Source: Pseudomonadota bacterium
GTDB lineage: Bacteria > Pseudomonadota > Gammaproteobacteria > Burkholderiales > Burkholderiaceae_F
Length of the DNA: 21,808 nt
Direction: 5' to 3'
Assembly (NCBI GenBank): GCA_023443095.1
Contig: JAEZVV010000057.1
Location: forward strand, 1 to 21,808
Part shown: positions 7,124 through 14,480 of the stretch, piece after piece
How positions within the stretch are numbered: position 1 is the stretch's first letter
How the letters are laid out: each line of letters starts with the position of its first letter
Made by a program: the position numbers and the translations under genes
Notes under the pieces: generated by a model
The model's database searches: none
Told to the model about the DNA's origin: nothing
Seen by the model: the letters and a program-made list of their open reading frames with translations, nothing else

Positions 7124-8866
7124 ATGTCTGCAGTCACCCAAGGCGCCAATGTCGCCGGAAACCTGACCGGCCTCGCACGTGCGCTGGTCCAACAGGGAAA
7201 ACTCCGTCCCGATCGCGCCGAGAACTTCGCCCGCAAGGCGTCTCAGTCCGGAACCCAGTTCATCGACGAACTGATCAAGGCGGGCGACGCCACCGGTCTG
7301 ACTGCACGCGCGGTGGCCAAGTTCGCCGCGGAGAACTTCGGCCATCCCTTGCTCGACCTCGCGGCAGTCGACGCCGACCAGCTCCCCAGCGACATCATCG
7401 ACCGCAAGCTGGTCGGTTCGCTGCGCGTGCTCGCACTCAGAAAGCGCGGCAACCGCCTGGCGGTAGCGGTCTCGGACCCGACTAATTTTCAGTCGCTCGA
7501 TCAGATCAAGTTCCAGACCCAGCTCGCTCTCGACGTGATCGTGGTCGAACACGACCAGCTGATGAAGCTGATCGAGACGCGTTCGCAGACCGTGACGCAA
7601 TCGCTGGAAAAGCTGGTCGACGACGACGTCAACTTCGAGGACCTGCTGGGCGACGGCCACGACGAGCCCGACGAACAGGACTCGGGTTCGCTCGAAGTCG
7701 ACGACGCTCCCGTGGTGCGCTTCCTGCAGAAGCTTCTGCTCGACGCGATCGCCGAGGGTGCATCCGACCTGCACTTCGAGCCCTACGAAAAGTTCTACCG
7801 CATCCGGCTGCGCATCGACGGCGTGTTGCGCGAATGGGCCCAGCCGCCGCTGGCGATCAAGGAACGGCTCTCGACCCGGATCAAGGTCGTCTCCAAGCTC
7901 GACATCTCCGAGAAACGCGTGCCGCAAGACGGCCGCATGAAACTCGCCCTTTCCAACAGCCGCGCCATCGATTTCCGCGTCAGCACCTTGCCTACGCTCT
8001 ACGGCGAGAAAATCGTGATGCGGATCCTCGATCCCTCGCAGGCCAAGCTCGGGATCGAAGCGCTAGGCTACGAAGCCGAACAGAAAAAGCTCCTGCTCGA
8101 TGCAATCGCCCGCCCCTACGGCATGGTCCTGGTGACCGGGCCGACCGGTTCGGGCAAGACGGTCTCGCTTTATACCTGCCTCAACATCCTGAACCAGCCC
8201 GGGGTCAACATCTCGACCGCGGAGGACCCGGCCGAAATCCAGCTGGCCGGCATCAACCAGGTCAACGTCAACGAAAAGGCGGGGCTGACCTTCGCCAACT
8301 CGCTGCGCGCCTTCCTGCGGCAGGACCCGGACGTGATCATGGTGGGCGAAATCCGCGACCTCGAAACCGCGGACATCGCGATCAAGGCGGCGCAGACCGG
8401 CCACATGGTGCTCTCGACCCTGCACACCAACGACGCACCGTCGACGCTCACCCGCCTCGCCAACATGGGGGTCGCGCCGTTCAACATTGCGTCGTCGGTC
8501 ATCCTGATCACCGCGCAGCGCCTCGCGCGCCGCCTGTGCACCTGCAAGCAGCCACTCGAACTCGACCAAAACGGCTTGCTCGCTGCCGGGTTCCTGCCGA
8601 GCGACCTCGACGGCAGCTGGGTGCCCTACAAGGCAGTTGGCTGCGACCGCTGCAAAGGCAGCGGCTACAAAGGCCGGGTAGGCATCTACCAGGTCATGCC
8701 GATCACCGAGACCATGCGCGAGATGATCCTCAAGAACGCCAGCGCCCTCGATCTCGAGCGCGAGGCCGAGCGCAACGGCGTGCCCACGCTGCGCCGCGCC
8801 GGCCTCGTCAAGGTCAAGTCCGGCGTGACCTCGATCGAAGAGGTTCTTGGCGTCACCAACGAATGA
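7124..8866 (+). CDS. pilB: Type IV pilus extension ATPase
   Basis: A 580-residue cytoplasmic hexameric ATPase that powers pilus assembly. The N-terminal GspE-type domain is at about 15-160 and the secretion ATPase core at about 195-560. Seen are Walker A GPTGSGKT (339-346), the Asp box ISTAEDPAEIQLAGINQVN (from 363), Walker B DPDVIMVGEIRD (401-412) and the His box TGHMVLSTLHTNDA (425-438). A four-cysteine metal site is formed by C472, C474, C507 and C510; the first pair is CxC, not the CxxC usual in this family. The sequence fits PilB better than the retraction ATPase PilT because of its N-terminal domain and metal site. No strong ribosome-binding site precedes the ATG. It begins the pilB-pilC-pilD row, 212 bases after the tRNA. 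Confidence 0.96.
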   Translation: MSAVTQGANVAGNLTGLARALVQQGKLRPDRAENFARKASQSGTQFIDELIKAGDATGLTARAVAKFAAENFGHPLLDLAAVDADQLPSDIIDRKLVGSLRVLALRKRGNRLAVAVSDPTNFQSLDQIKFQTQLALDVIVVEHDQLMKLIETRSQTVTQSLEKLVDDDVNFEDLLGDGHDEPDEQDSGSLEVDDAPVVRFLQKLLLDAIAEGASDLHFEPYEKFYRIRLRIDGVLREWAQPPLAIKERLSTRIKVVSKLDISEKRVPQDGRMKLALSNSRAIDFRVSTLPTLYGEKIVMRILDPSQAKLGIEALGYEAEQKKLLLDAIARPYGMVLVTGPTGSGKTVSLYTCLNILNQPGVNISTAEDPAEIQLAGINQVNVNEKAGLTFANSLRAFLRQDPDVIMVGEIRDLETADIAIKAAQTGHMVLSTLHTNDAPSTLTRLANMGVAPFNIASSVILITAQRLARRLCTCKQPLELDQNGLLAAGFLPSDLDGSWVPYKAVGCDRCKGSGYKGRVGIYQVMPITETMREMILKNASALDLEREAERNGVPTLRRAGLVKVKSGVTSIEEVLGVTNE

Positions 8867-8883
8867 GAGTTACGGAGTAATCG

Positions 8884-10110
8884 ATGGCCATCAGCGCCGT
8901 TTCCAAGCGCGACGCAGTTCGTGAATCGCTCTTCCTGTGGGAAGGCAAGGACAAGAGCGGCCGCGTCCTCAAGGGCGAAATGCGCGCCGGCGGCGAAACC
9001 GTGGTCGCAGCCAGCCTGCGCCGCCGCGGCATCCTCGCCACCAAGATCAAGAAACAGACGTTCTCGAGCGGCAAGAAGATCACGGCGAAGGACATCGCCC
9101 TCTTCACGCGCCAGCTCTCGACCATGCTCAAGGCCGGCGTGCCGCTGATGCAGGCCTTCGACATCGTCGGCCGCGGCCACGCCAACCCGTCGATGGGGCG
9201 GCTGATGAACGACATCCGGATGGACGTCGAGACCGGCACCAGCCTGACCCAGGCCTTCCGCAAATATCCGCTCTACTTCGATCCGCTGTTCTGCAACCTG
9301 GTCGCTGCCGGCGAGCAGGCCGGCATCCTGGAGTCTTTGCTCGACCGCCTCGCGACCTACCAGGAAAAGACCCTCGCCCTGAAAGGCAAGATCAAGAAGG
9401 CCTTGTTCTACCCGGTCTCGATCATCCTGGTCGCCATCCTGGTGACGTCGATCATCATGATTTTCGTGGTGCCGTCGTTCAAGAGCGTGTTCACGAGCTT
9501 CGGTGCCGATCTGCCGGCGCCGACGCTGGCGGTGATCGCGATGTCGGACTTCTTCGTCGCGTATTGGTACATCATCCTCGGGATAGCCTTCGGCGGCGGT
9601 TATTTCCTGGTGCAGGCCTGGAAGCGGTCGCCGCGGGTGCAGAGCACGATGGACCGGGCTTTGCTCAAGCTGCCCGTGATCGGCGAACTGCTGCAGAAAG
9701 CGGCAATCGCCCGCTGGAGCCGGACGCTGTCGACCACCTTCGCCGCCGGCGTGCCCCTGGTCGAAGCGCTCGACTCGGTCGGCCCTGCGTCCGGCAACGC
9801 GGTCTACAAGGAAGCCACTCGCCAGGTGCAGAACGAGGTCAACACCGGCATCGGCCTGGCGCAGGCTATGCAGAACGCGGCCGTGTTCCCGGCCATGGCG
9901 ATCCAGATGACGCAGATCGGCGAAGAGTCCGGCGCTCTCGACGGCATGCTCTCCAAGGTCGCCGACTATTACGAGCGCGAGGTCGACGAGACCGTCGACG
10001 CGCTCGCCAGCCTGATGGAACCGATGATCATGGTGGTCCTGGGCGTCGTCATCGGCGGCATCGTGGTTGCGATCTACATGCCTATCTTCAAACTCGGTCA
10101 AGTGGTCTGA
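8884..10110 (+). CDS. pilC: Type IV pilus inner-membrane platform protein
   Basis: A 408-residue polytopic membrane protein on which PilB acts to lift pilin subunits from the membrane. It has two T2SSF domains: one at about 69-192 (FTRQLSTMLKAGVPLMQAF; GEQAGILESLLDRLA) and a second at about 272-395 (WSRTLSTTFAAGVPLVEAL; GEESGALDGMLSKVADYYE). Hydrophobic segments lie at about 176-197, 213-245 and 379-402. The length is standard for PilC. A GGAG site precedes the ATG, 17 bases after the pilB stop, so the two genes are almost certainly co-transcribed. Confidence 0.96.
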   Translation: MAISAVSKRDAVRESLFLWEGKDKSGRVLKGEMRAGGETVVAASLRRRGILATKIKKQTFSSGKKITAKDIALFTRQLSTMLKAGVPLMQAFDIVGRGHANPSMGRLMNDIRMDVETGTSLTQAFRKYPLYFDPLFCNLVAAGEQAGILESLLDRLATYQEKTLALKGKIKKALFYPVSIILVAILVTSIIMIFVVPSFKSVFTSFGADLPAPTLAVIAMSDFFVAYWYIILGIAFGGGYFLVQAWKRSPRVQSTMDRALLKLPVIGELLQKAAIARWSRTLSTTFAAGVPLVEALDSVGPASGNAVYKEATRQVQNEVNTGIGLAQAMQNAAVFPAMAIQMTQIGEESGALDGMLSKVADYYEREVDETVDALASLMEPMIMVVLGVVIGGIVVAIYMPIFKLGQVV

Positions 10111-10131
10111 GTCCGAGCGCGGGATAATCAC

Positions 10132-10158
10132 GCGGCGCCCCCGGGCGCCGCTTTCTTT
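10132..10158 (+). terminator. GC-rich hairpin between pilC and pilD
   Basis: GCGGCGCCC at 10132-10140 is complementary to GGGCGCCGC at 10143-10151. A foldable form has 8 bp with a 4-base loop. It is followed by TTTCTTT (10152-10158), which runs into the pilD ribosome-binding site. It could act as an intrinsic terminator after pilC or as a structure controlling pilD. A -10-like GATAAT at 10123-10128 lies directly upstream, but a good -35 is missing. Confidence 0.5.
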
Positions 10159-10167
10159 GGAGCCCTT

Positions 10168-10998
10168 GTGACACCCGAAGTCCTGTTCGTGATTGGCATG
10201 GCCGTGTTGGGCCTCGCCGTCGGTTCCTTCCTGAACGTCCTGATCCATCGTCTGCCGCTGATGATGGAAGCCGACTGGCGCAGCCAGTGCGCCGAACTCG
10301 AGGGCCGCGAGGCCGTTCCGCAGGCCAGTTTCAACCTCTGGGTGCCGGGCTCGCATTGCCCCGCATGCAAGACCCCGCTGCGGCTTGCCGACAACGTCCC
10401 CCTGCTCTCGTGGCTGGTCTTGCGCGGCCGCTGCGCACATTGCGGCGTGGCGATTTCGCCGCGTTATCCGATCGTCGAGTTGCTCACCGGCGTGCTCTCG
10501 GCCCTGGTCGCCTGGCACTACGGCCCGACCGTGGCCGCCGGCTTCGCCCTGGTCTTCACCTGGGTCCTGATCGGAGCGGCCTTCATCGATGCCGACACCT
10601 CCTTCCTGCCCGACGACCTGACCTTGCCGCTGATGTGGCTCGGCCTGCTCGCGGCCCTGCTCGGCTACACCCTGCCGCTGGCCGATGCGGTAATCGGCGC
10701 GATGGCCGGCTACCTCTCGCTGTGGAGCCTCTACTGGCTGTTCAAGCTCGCCACCGGCAAGGAAGGCATGGGTTACGGCGACTTCAAGCTGCTTGCCGCA
10801 CTGGGCGCATGGATGGGCTGGAAGATGCTGGTCCCGATCGCCCTGATCGCTTCGGTGGTCGGGCTGGTGTTTGCGCTCGCCATGCGCGGCTGGGCCAAAC
10901 GCGACGTCCCGCTGCCCTTCGGCCCTTACCTGTGCGCCGCCGGCTTCATCGCCCTGCTCTGGGGCGAGCCGGTGCGCGCCCTGCTGTTCCCGCTCTGA
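10168..10998 (+). CDS. pilD: Prepilin peptidase / N-methyltransferase
   Basis: A 276-residue inner-membrane aspartic protease that cleaves the leader of type IV prepilins (and type II pseudopilins) and methylates the new N-terminus. Cysteines C64-x2-C67 and C89-x2-C92 form the zinc site in the cytoplasmic loop after GSFLNVLIHRLP. The catalytic aspartates are D141 (in FIDADTSFLPDD) and D205 (in GMGYGDFKLLAA), 64 residues apart, as I recall for Pseudomonas PilD. Several membrane segments follow the loop. The start is GTG at 10168 with TTGGAG 5 bases upstream; an ATG at 10198 would cut into the first membrane segment. The stop overlaps the coaE ATG in TGATG. No pilin gene is present, so substrates must be encoded elsewhere. 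Confidence 0.95.
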   Translation: MTPEVLFVIGMAVLGLAVGSFLNVLIHRLPLMMEADWRSQCAELEGREAVPQASFNLWVPGSHCPACKTPLRLADNVPLLSWLVLRGRCAHCGVAISPRYPIVELLTGVLSALVAWHYGPTVAAGFALVFTWVLIGAAFIDADTSFLPDDLTLPLMWLGLLAALLGYTLPLADAVIGAMAGYLSLWSLYWLFKLATGKEGMGYGDFKLLAALGAWMGWKMLVPIALIASVVGLVFALAMRGWAKRDVPLPFGPYLCAAGFIALLWGEPVRALLFPL

Positions 10999-11609
10999 TG
11001 GCGCTTCTCATCGGACTCACCGGCGGCATCGGCAGCGGCAAAAGCGCGCTCGCCGATCGGCTGGCCGCGCTGGGTGCCGGCCTGGTCGACACCGACGCCA
11101 TCGCCCACGCTCTCACCCGCGCCGGCGGCAGCGCGATCGAAGCGCTCCGCCTGGCTTTCGGCGACGCGGCTATCGGTCCCGACGGCGCTCTCGACCGGAC
11201 CTGGATGCGGCGCCTTGTGTTTACCGATGGCAACGCCAAGGCCCGGCTCGAAGCCATCGTCCACCCCCTGGTTCGCGCCGAAGTCGAGCGCCAAGTGGCC
11301 GCCGCAGCCGCCTGCTCGCCGTATGTCGTGATCGCCGTGCCGCTGCTGGTCGAATCCGGCGCCTGGCGCGAGCGGGTCGATCGCGTCCTGGTGGTCGACT
11401 GCAGCGAAACGACCCAGATCGGCCGAGTCCTGACCCGTCCCGGCCTCAGCGAAGACATGGCGCGCGCCATCCTCGAGGTGCAGGGCAGCCGCGACGAACG
11501 CCTTGCCGCCGCCGACGACATCGTCTTCAACGAAGGTTCGCTCGCCGAACTCGAGGCCCATGCGAGCCGCCTGCATCACTTCTATTGCGGCATCTCGACC
11601 ACGGCATGA
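10998..11609 (+). CDS. coaE: Dephospho-CoA kinase
   Basis: A 203-residue P-loop kinase that phosphorylates the 3'-hydroxyl of dephospho-CoA, the last step of coenzyme A synthesis. The P-loop is TGGIGSGKS at 8-16, followed by LVDTDAIAH at 29-37, which holds the conserved aspartates. The C-terminal half carries VIAVPLLVESG and RDERLAAADDIVFNEGSLAEL, both typical. The length matches the family. The long open frame in this phase starts far upstream inside pilD, but the ATG at 10998, overlapping the pilD stop by one base, gives the normal MALLIGLTGG start. pilD-coaE-zapD-yacG order is conserved in beta- and gammaproteobacteria although the functions are unrelated. Confidence 0.96.
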   Translation: MALLIGLTGGIGSGKSALADRLAALGAGLVDTDAIAHALTRAGGSAIEALRLAFGDAAIGPDGALDRTWMRRLVFTDGNAKARLEAIVHPLVRAEVERQVAAAAACSPYVVIAVPLLVESGAWRERVDRVLVVDCSETTQIGRVLTRPGLSEDMARAILEVQGSRDERLAAADDIVFNEGSLAELEAHASRLHHFYCGISTTA

Positions 11610-11652
11610 GCCCGCTCGTGTTATCTTGGAAAAAATCCGTGCGCGCCCGGCA

Positions 11653-12423
11653 ATGCATAACGATGGCTTGATCCTTTACGAATATCCCTTCAGCGAGCGC
11701 ATCCGCACCTTCTTGCGGCTGGAGGACCTGTTCGAGAAACTCGCTTGGTTCTGCGAGCAGGACAACTCGCATTGCCATCACACGGCCTTGCTGACGCTGT
11801 TCGAGATCCTCGAAGTGACCTCGCGCGCCGATCTCAAGAGCGATCTGCTGCAGGAGCTCGAGCGCCACAAGCAGAACCTGCTCGCGCTGCGCAACAATCC
11901 CAAGGTGTCCGAAGCCGCGCTGTCTTCGGTGCTGGGCGAAATCGACCGCGCCCAGCAAGAGCTGAACGGCACTGCCGGTCGCGCCGGCCAGCACGTGCGC
12001 GACAACGAATGGCTGATGAGCATCCGCAGCCGCGCCAACATTCCCGGCGGCACCTGCGAGTTCGACCTGCCGTCCTACCACGCGTGGCTCTCTCGCAACG
12101 GCGCGGCGCGGCTGTCCGACCTTCAGACCTGGGTGCGGCCGCTCACGCCGTTCCGCAACGCGCTCGCCATCCTGCTGCAGCTGCTGCGCGAAAGCGCCCA
12201 CCACAGTCGCCAGATCGCCCAGCAGGGCGCCTTCCAGCAAATGCTCCAGGGCCGCACCTACGCCCTGCTGCAGGTGCGCGTGGCCCGCGAACTCAACGCG
12301 ATTCCCGAGATCAGCGCCAACAAATACATGTTGTGGATCCGCTTCACCACGCCCGACCGCGACCTGAAGCCGCGCGCCGTGGCGAGCGACATTCCCTTCG
12401 ACCTCGCGCTCTGCGCTTTCTGA
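11653..12423 (+). CDS. zapD: Cell division protein ZapD
   Basis: A 256-residue cytoplasmic protein that binds the C-terminal tail of FtsZ and bundles its filaments at the division ring. The family signature LYEYPFSERIRTFLRLEDLF follows the start closely, and the helical N-terminal half, the NIPGGTCEFDLPSYHAWL segment and the SANKYMLWIRF strand near the C-terminus all match ZapD (DUF1342). E. coli ZapD has 247 residues. The frame is open from 11503, but the ATG at 11653 is the start that fits relatives; the earlier part overlaps coaE. The gap to coaE is 43 bases and to yacG 2 bases. ftsZ, its partner, lies about 8 kb away on the other strand. Confidence 0.94.
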   Translation: MHNDGLILYEYPFSERIRTFLRLEDLFEKLAWFCEQDNSHCHHTALLTLFEILEVTSRADLKSDLLQELERHKQNLLALRNNPKVSEAALSSVLGEIDRAQQELNGTAGRAGQHVRDNEWLMSIRSRANIPGGTCEFDLPSYHAWLSRNGAARLSDLQTWVRPLTPFRNALAILLQLLRESAHHSRQIAQQGAFQQMLQGRTYALLQVRVARELNAIPEISANKYMLWIRFTTPDRDLKPRAVASDIPFDLALCAF

Positions 12424-12425
12424 CC

Positions 12426-12629
12426 ATGGCAGTGAAGGTCAAATGTCCCGCCTGCGGGAAACTGGTGGAATGGAACGAGAAAAATACTTTCCGTCCCTTC
12501 TGTTCGGAGCGCTGCAAGAGCATCGACCTGGGCGCCTGGGCCGCCGAGCAGTACCGAGTCGCCGGCAGCCCGGTCGACTCGTCCGAGGAACTTCCGCCCT
12601 CGGAATCGCCCGCCAAGCCGCCGCACTGA
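12426..12629 (+). CDS. yacG: DNA gyrase inhibitor YacG (zinc-binding)
   Basis: A 67-residue protein that binds a zinc ion and, in E. coli, inhibits DNA gyrase by binding GyrB. The zinc ligands are C7, C10, C26 and C30 (CPAC and CSERC), with the conserved FRPFCSERCKSIDLGAWAAE stretch. The tail after residue 48 is rich in S, E and P and probably disordered. It starts 2 bases after the zapD stop, in the conserved coaE-zapD-yacG order, and ends 19 bases before the stop of the convergent Nudix/ThiE gene. Confidence 0.95.
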   Translation: MAVKVKCPACGKLVEWNEKNTFRPFCSERCKSIDLGAWAAEQYRVAGSPVDSSEELPPSESPAKPPH

Positions 12630-12639
12630 GATCCGCCCC

Positions 12640-12664
12640 GGCCGCCTCTCAGTTCCAGGCGGCC
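12640..12664. repeat. Inverted repeat at the convergent yacG / Nudix ends
   Basis: GGCCGCC (12640-12646) and GGCGGCC (12658-12664) pair perfectly over 7 bp around 11 bases. The repeat spans the stop codon region of the Nudix/ThiE gene (12649) and lies just past the yacG stop (12629). Neither strand has a T-run after it, so it is a weak candidate for a two-way transcription barrier. Confidence 0.3.
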
Positions 12665-13593
12665 GAAAGCTGGGCCAGACCGTGGGCGCCGCTGATGCGC
12701 GCCTGCGCCAGCATCTCCGGCCCCATCCCCCCGAGCGCATAGACCGGCAAGCCGGGCGCCTCCACCAAGCGGGCGAAACCCGGCCATCCCAGCGTGACTG
12801 CCCCCGGGTGGCTTGCCGTCGGCAGCACTGGCCCGGCGACAGCGAAATCGCAAGCCAACGCCGCCGCCTGTTCGAGTTCGGCCCGGTTGTGGACCGACGC
12901 CCCGACCAGCGCCGCTGCCGGCCGCGAGCTCGAACGCATCAGGTCGGCCGAGTTGAGATGAACTCCGTCGGCGCGCCGCCACAAGGTCGCGCCATGACAG
13001 CTGTTGACCAGAACCCGTGCACCCGCGGCATGCGCCCGCGGCAGCAGGCGGTCGAGCAGGGCCGCCGCTTCGCTCTCGCTCCCGCCCGGTTCGCGCAGCT
13101 GGACAAGCTTGAGGCCGCTCGCCAAGGCCGACTCGAACGCAGCGCAGAAGACCTCCGTGCCCATCGTCCTCGCATTGGAAATCGCGTAGACCGGCGGCAG
13201 CGCGAGCCACTTCATCACCGGGATCGTCGCCGGCAGCAGCGGACCGTCAGGCAGGTGGCCCAGGGTGAAAAAACCGAAGCGCTGGCGCTCCCTAGCCTGC
13301 AGCTCTCCCGCCCAATCGAACACGCGATGAAAATGCAACCGCACCAGGGCATGCGGATAGTCGTGTATCAGCGTCACCCAAGGATGGGTGGCGCCGATCG
13401 AGATCCCGAGTTCCTCGTGCAGTTCGCGCGCCAGGGCTTGCGCCACGGTTTCGCCGGCCTCGAGCTTGCCGCCCGGAAACTCCCAGTAGCCGGCATAAGG
13501 CTTGCCCTCGGGCCGGCTTGCCAGCAGGAAGGCTCCGTCGCCGCGGATCAACACGCCCACGGCGACCTCGACCGGCTTGCGCACCGGGCTCAT
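12649..13593 (-). CDS. Nudix hydrolase (MutT-like) fused to a ThiE/TenI-like domain
   Basis: A 314-residue two-domain protein. Residues 6-130 form a MutT-type Nudix domain with a complete Nudix box at 41-63 (GGKLEAGE, then RELHEELG), expected to hydrolyse oxidised nucleotides such as 8-oxo-dGTP. Residues from about 134 resemble thiamine-phosphate synthase/TenI (PPVYAISN, LKLVQLREP, ADGVHLNSADL, GASVHNRAELEQA, then a VYALGGMG stretch). The thiamine half lacks the usual NDR segment, reading VNSCH instead, so catalysis is doubtful. Such fusions are known in beta- and gammaproteobacteria beside secA, where E. coli has stand-alone mutT. The frame is open up to 13797, but the ATG at 13593 overlaps the upstream ATPase stop in ATGA and gives a normal N-terminus. 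Confidence 0.88.
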   Translation of the reverse strand: MSPVRKPVEVAVGVLIRGDGAFLLASRPEGKPYAGYWEFPGGKLEAGETVAQALARELHEELGISIGATHPWVTLIHDYPHALVRLHFHRVFDWAGELQARERQRFGFFTLGHLPDGPLLPATIPVMKWLALPPVYAISNARTMGTEVFCAAFESALASGLKLVQLREPGGSESEAAALLDRLLPRAHAAGARVLVNSCHGATLWRRADGVHLNSADLMRSSSRPAAALVGASVHNRAELEQAAALACDFAVAGPVLPTASHPGAVTLGWPGFARLVEAPGLPVYALGGMGPEMLAQARISGAHGLAQLSAAWN

Positions 13594-14468
13594 CGGCGCT
13601 CCAGCGCCAGCCGGCCGGCATGGTCGCGCGCAAACTGCAGCGCCACCCGGCCTGAACGCGAACCGCGCTGCAGGGCGAACTGCAGCGCCTCGGTACGGGC
13701 GGCGGCGATTGCCTCGGCGTCGGCACCGAGCTGACCCAACCAATACGCCACGATGTCGAGGTAATCGTCCTGACGGAAAGGGTAAAAGGACAGCCACAGC
13801 CCGAAACGCTCGGACAGCGAGATCTTTTCCTCGACCGCCTCGCCCGGATGCAACTCGCCGTCCGCGTCGTACTTGGCGGCGAGGTTGTCGCGCATGGTCT
13901 CGGGCATCAGGTGACGACGGTTCGAGGTGGCGTAAATCAGCACGTTGTCGCCGGGCGCCGCAATCGAACCGTCGAGCGCCGCCTTGAGCGCCTTGTAACC
14001 GCCTTCGCCTTCTTCGAACGAAAGGTCGTCGCAGAAAAGGATGAAACGCTCCGGTCGCCGCGCCACCTGGGCGACGATCTCGGCCAGATCGACGAGGTCG
14101 TCCTTGTCCACCTCGATCAGGCGCAGCCCGTCGTCGACCCAGCGCGCCAGGCAGGCGCGGATCAGCGAACTCTTGCCGGTGCCGCGGGCGCCGGTCAACA
14201 GCACGTTGTTGGCCGGCAGCCCATGCACGAACTGCTCGGTGTTGCGCAGCAGGGCCTGCTTCTGCGCGTCGACGTGCTGCAGGTCGTCAGCGGCGATGCG
14301 GGCGATGCGGACCACCGGCTCGAGGCGGCCGAGTTCGACGCCGAGGTAGCGGCGGCGGCGCCAGCGGAAAGCCGGAGCGCTCCAGTCGATGGCGTCGACC
14401 GCCGGCGGCAGCAGGGGTTCGGCCCGCCGCAGCAGGTCGACCAGGCGCGATTCGAGTTCCGGACTCAT
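13590..14468 (-). CDS. DUF815-family P-loop ATPase
   Basis: A 292-residue AAA-like ATPase of the DUF815 family; its function is not established. Walker A is GARGTGKS at 93-100 and Walker B is ILFCDDLSF at 143-151. Downstream are ATSNRRHLMPE (sensor-1-like) and FGLWLSFYPFRQDDYLDIV, typical of the family. The N-terminal 80 residues are arginine-rich and probably helical. There is no signal peptide or membrane segment, so it should be cytoplasmic. It lies 12 bases after argJ and overlaps the Nudix/ThiE gene by 4 bases, so these are probably co-translated. Members occur in this argJ-mutT setting in many Betaproteobacteria, but the neighbours do not reveal a shared pathway. Confidence 0.88.
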   Translation of the reverse strand: MSPELESRLVDLLRRAEPLLPPAVDAIDWSAPAFRWRRRRYLGVELGRLEPVVRIARIAADDLQHVDAQKQALLRNTEQFVHGLPANNVLLTGARGTGKSSLIRACLARWVDDGLRLIEVDKDDLVDLAEIVAQVARRPERFILFCDDLSFEEGEGGYKALKAALDGSIAAPGDNVLIYATSNRRHLMPETMRDNLAAKYDADGELHPGEAVEEKISLSERFGLWLSFYPFRQDDYLDIVAYWLGQLGADAEAIAAARTEALQFALQRGSRSGRVALQFARDHAGRLALERR

Positions 14469-14480
14469 GGACGGCCCGCT

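Noticed and set aside
8686..10518. A 610-codon minus-strand frame opposite pilC and the start of pilD
   Set aside because: It spans the ends of pilB, pilC and pilD in antisense, is rich in H, D, R and Q, and has no motif; pilC and pilD are clear in the other strand.
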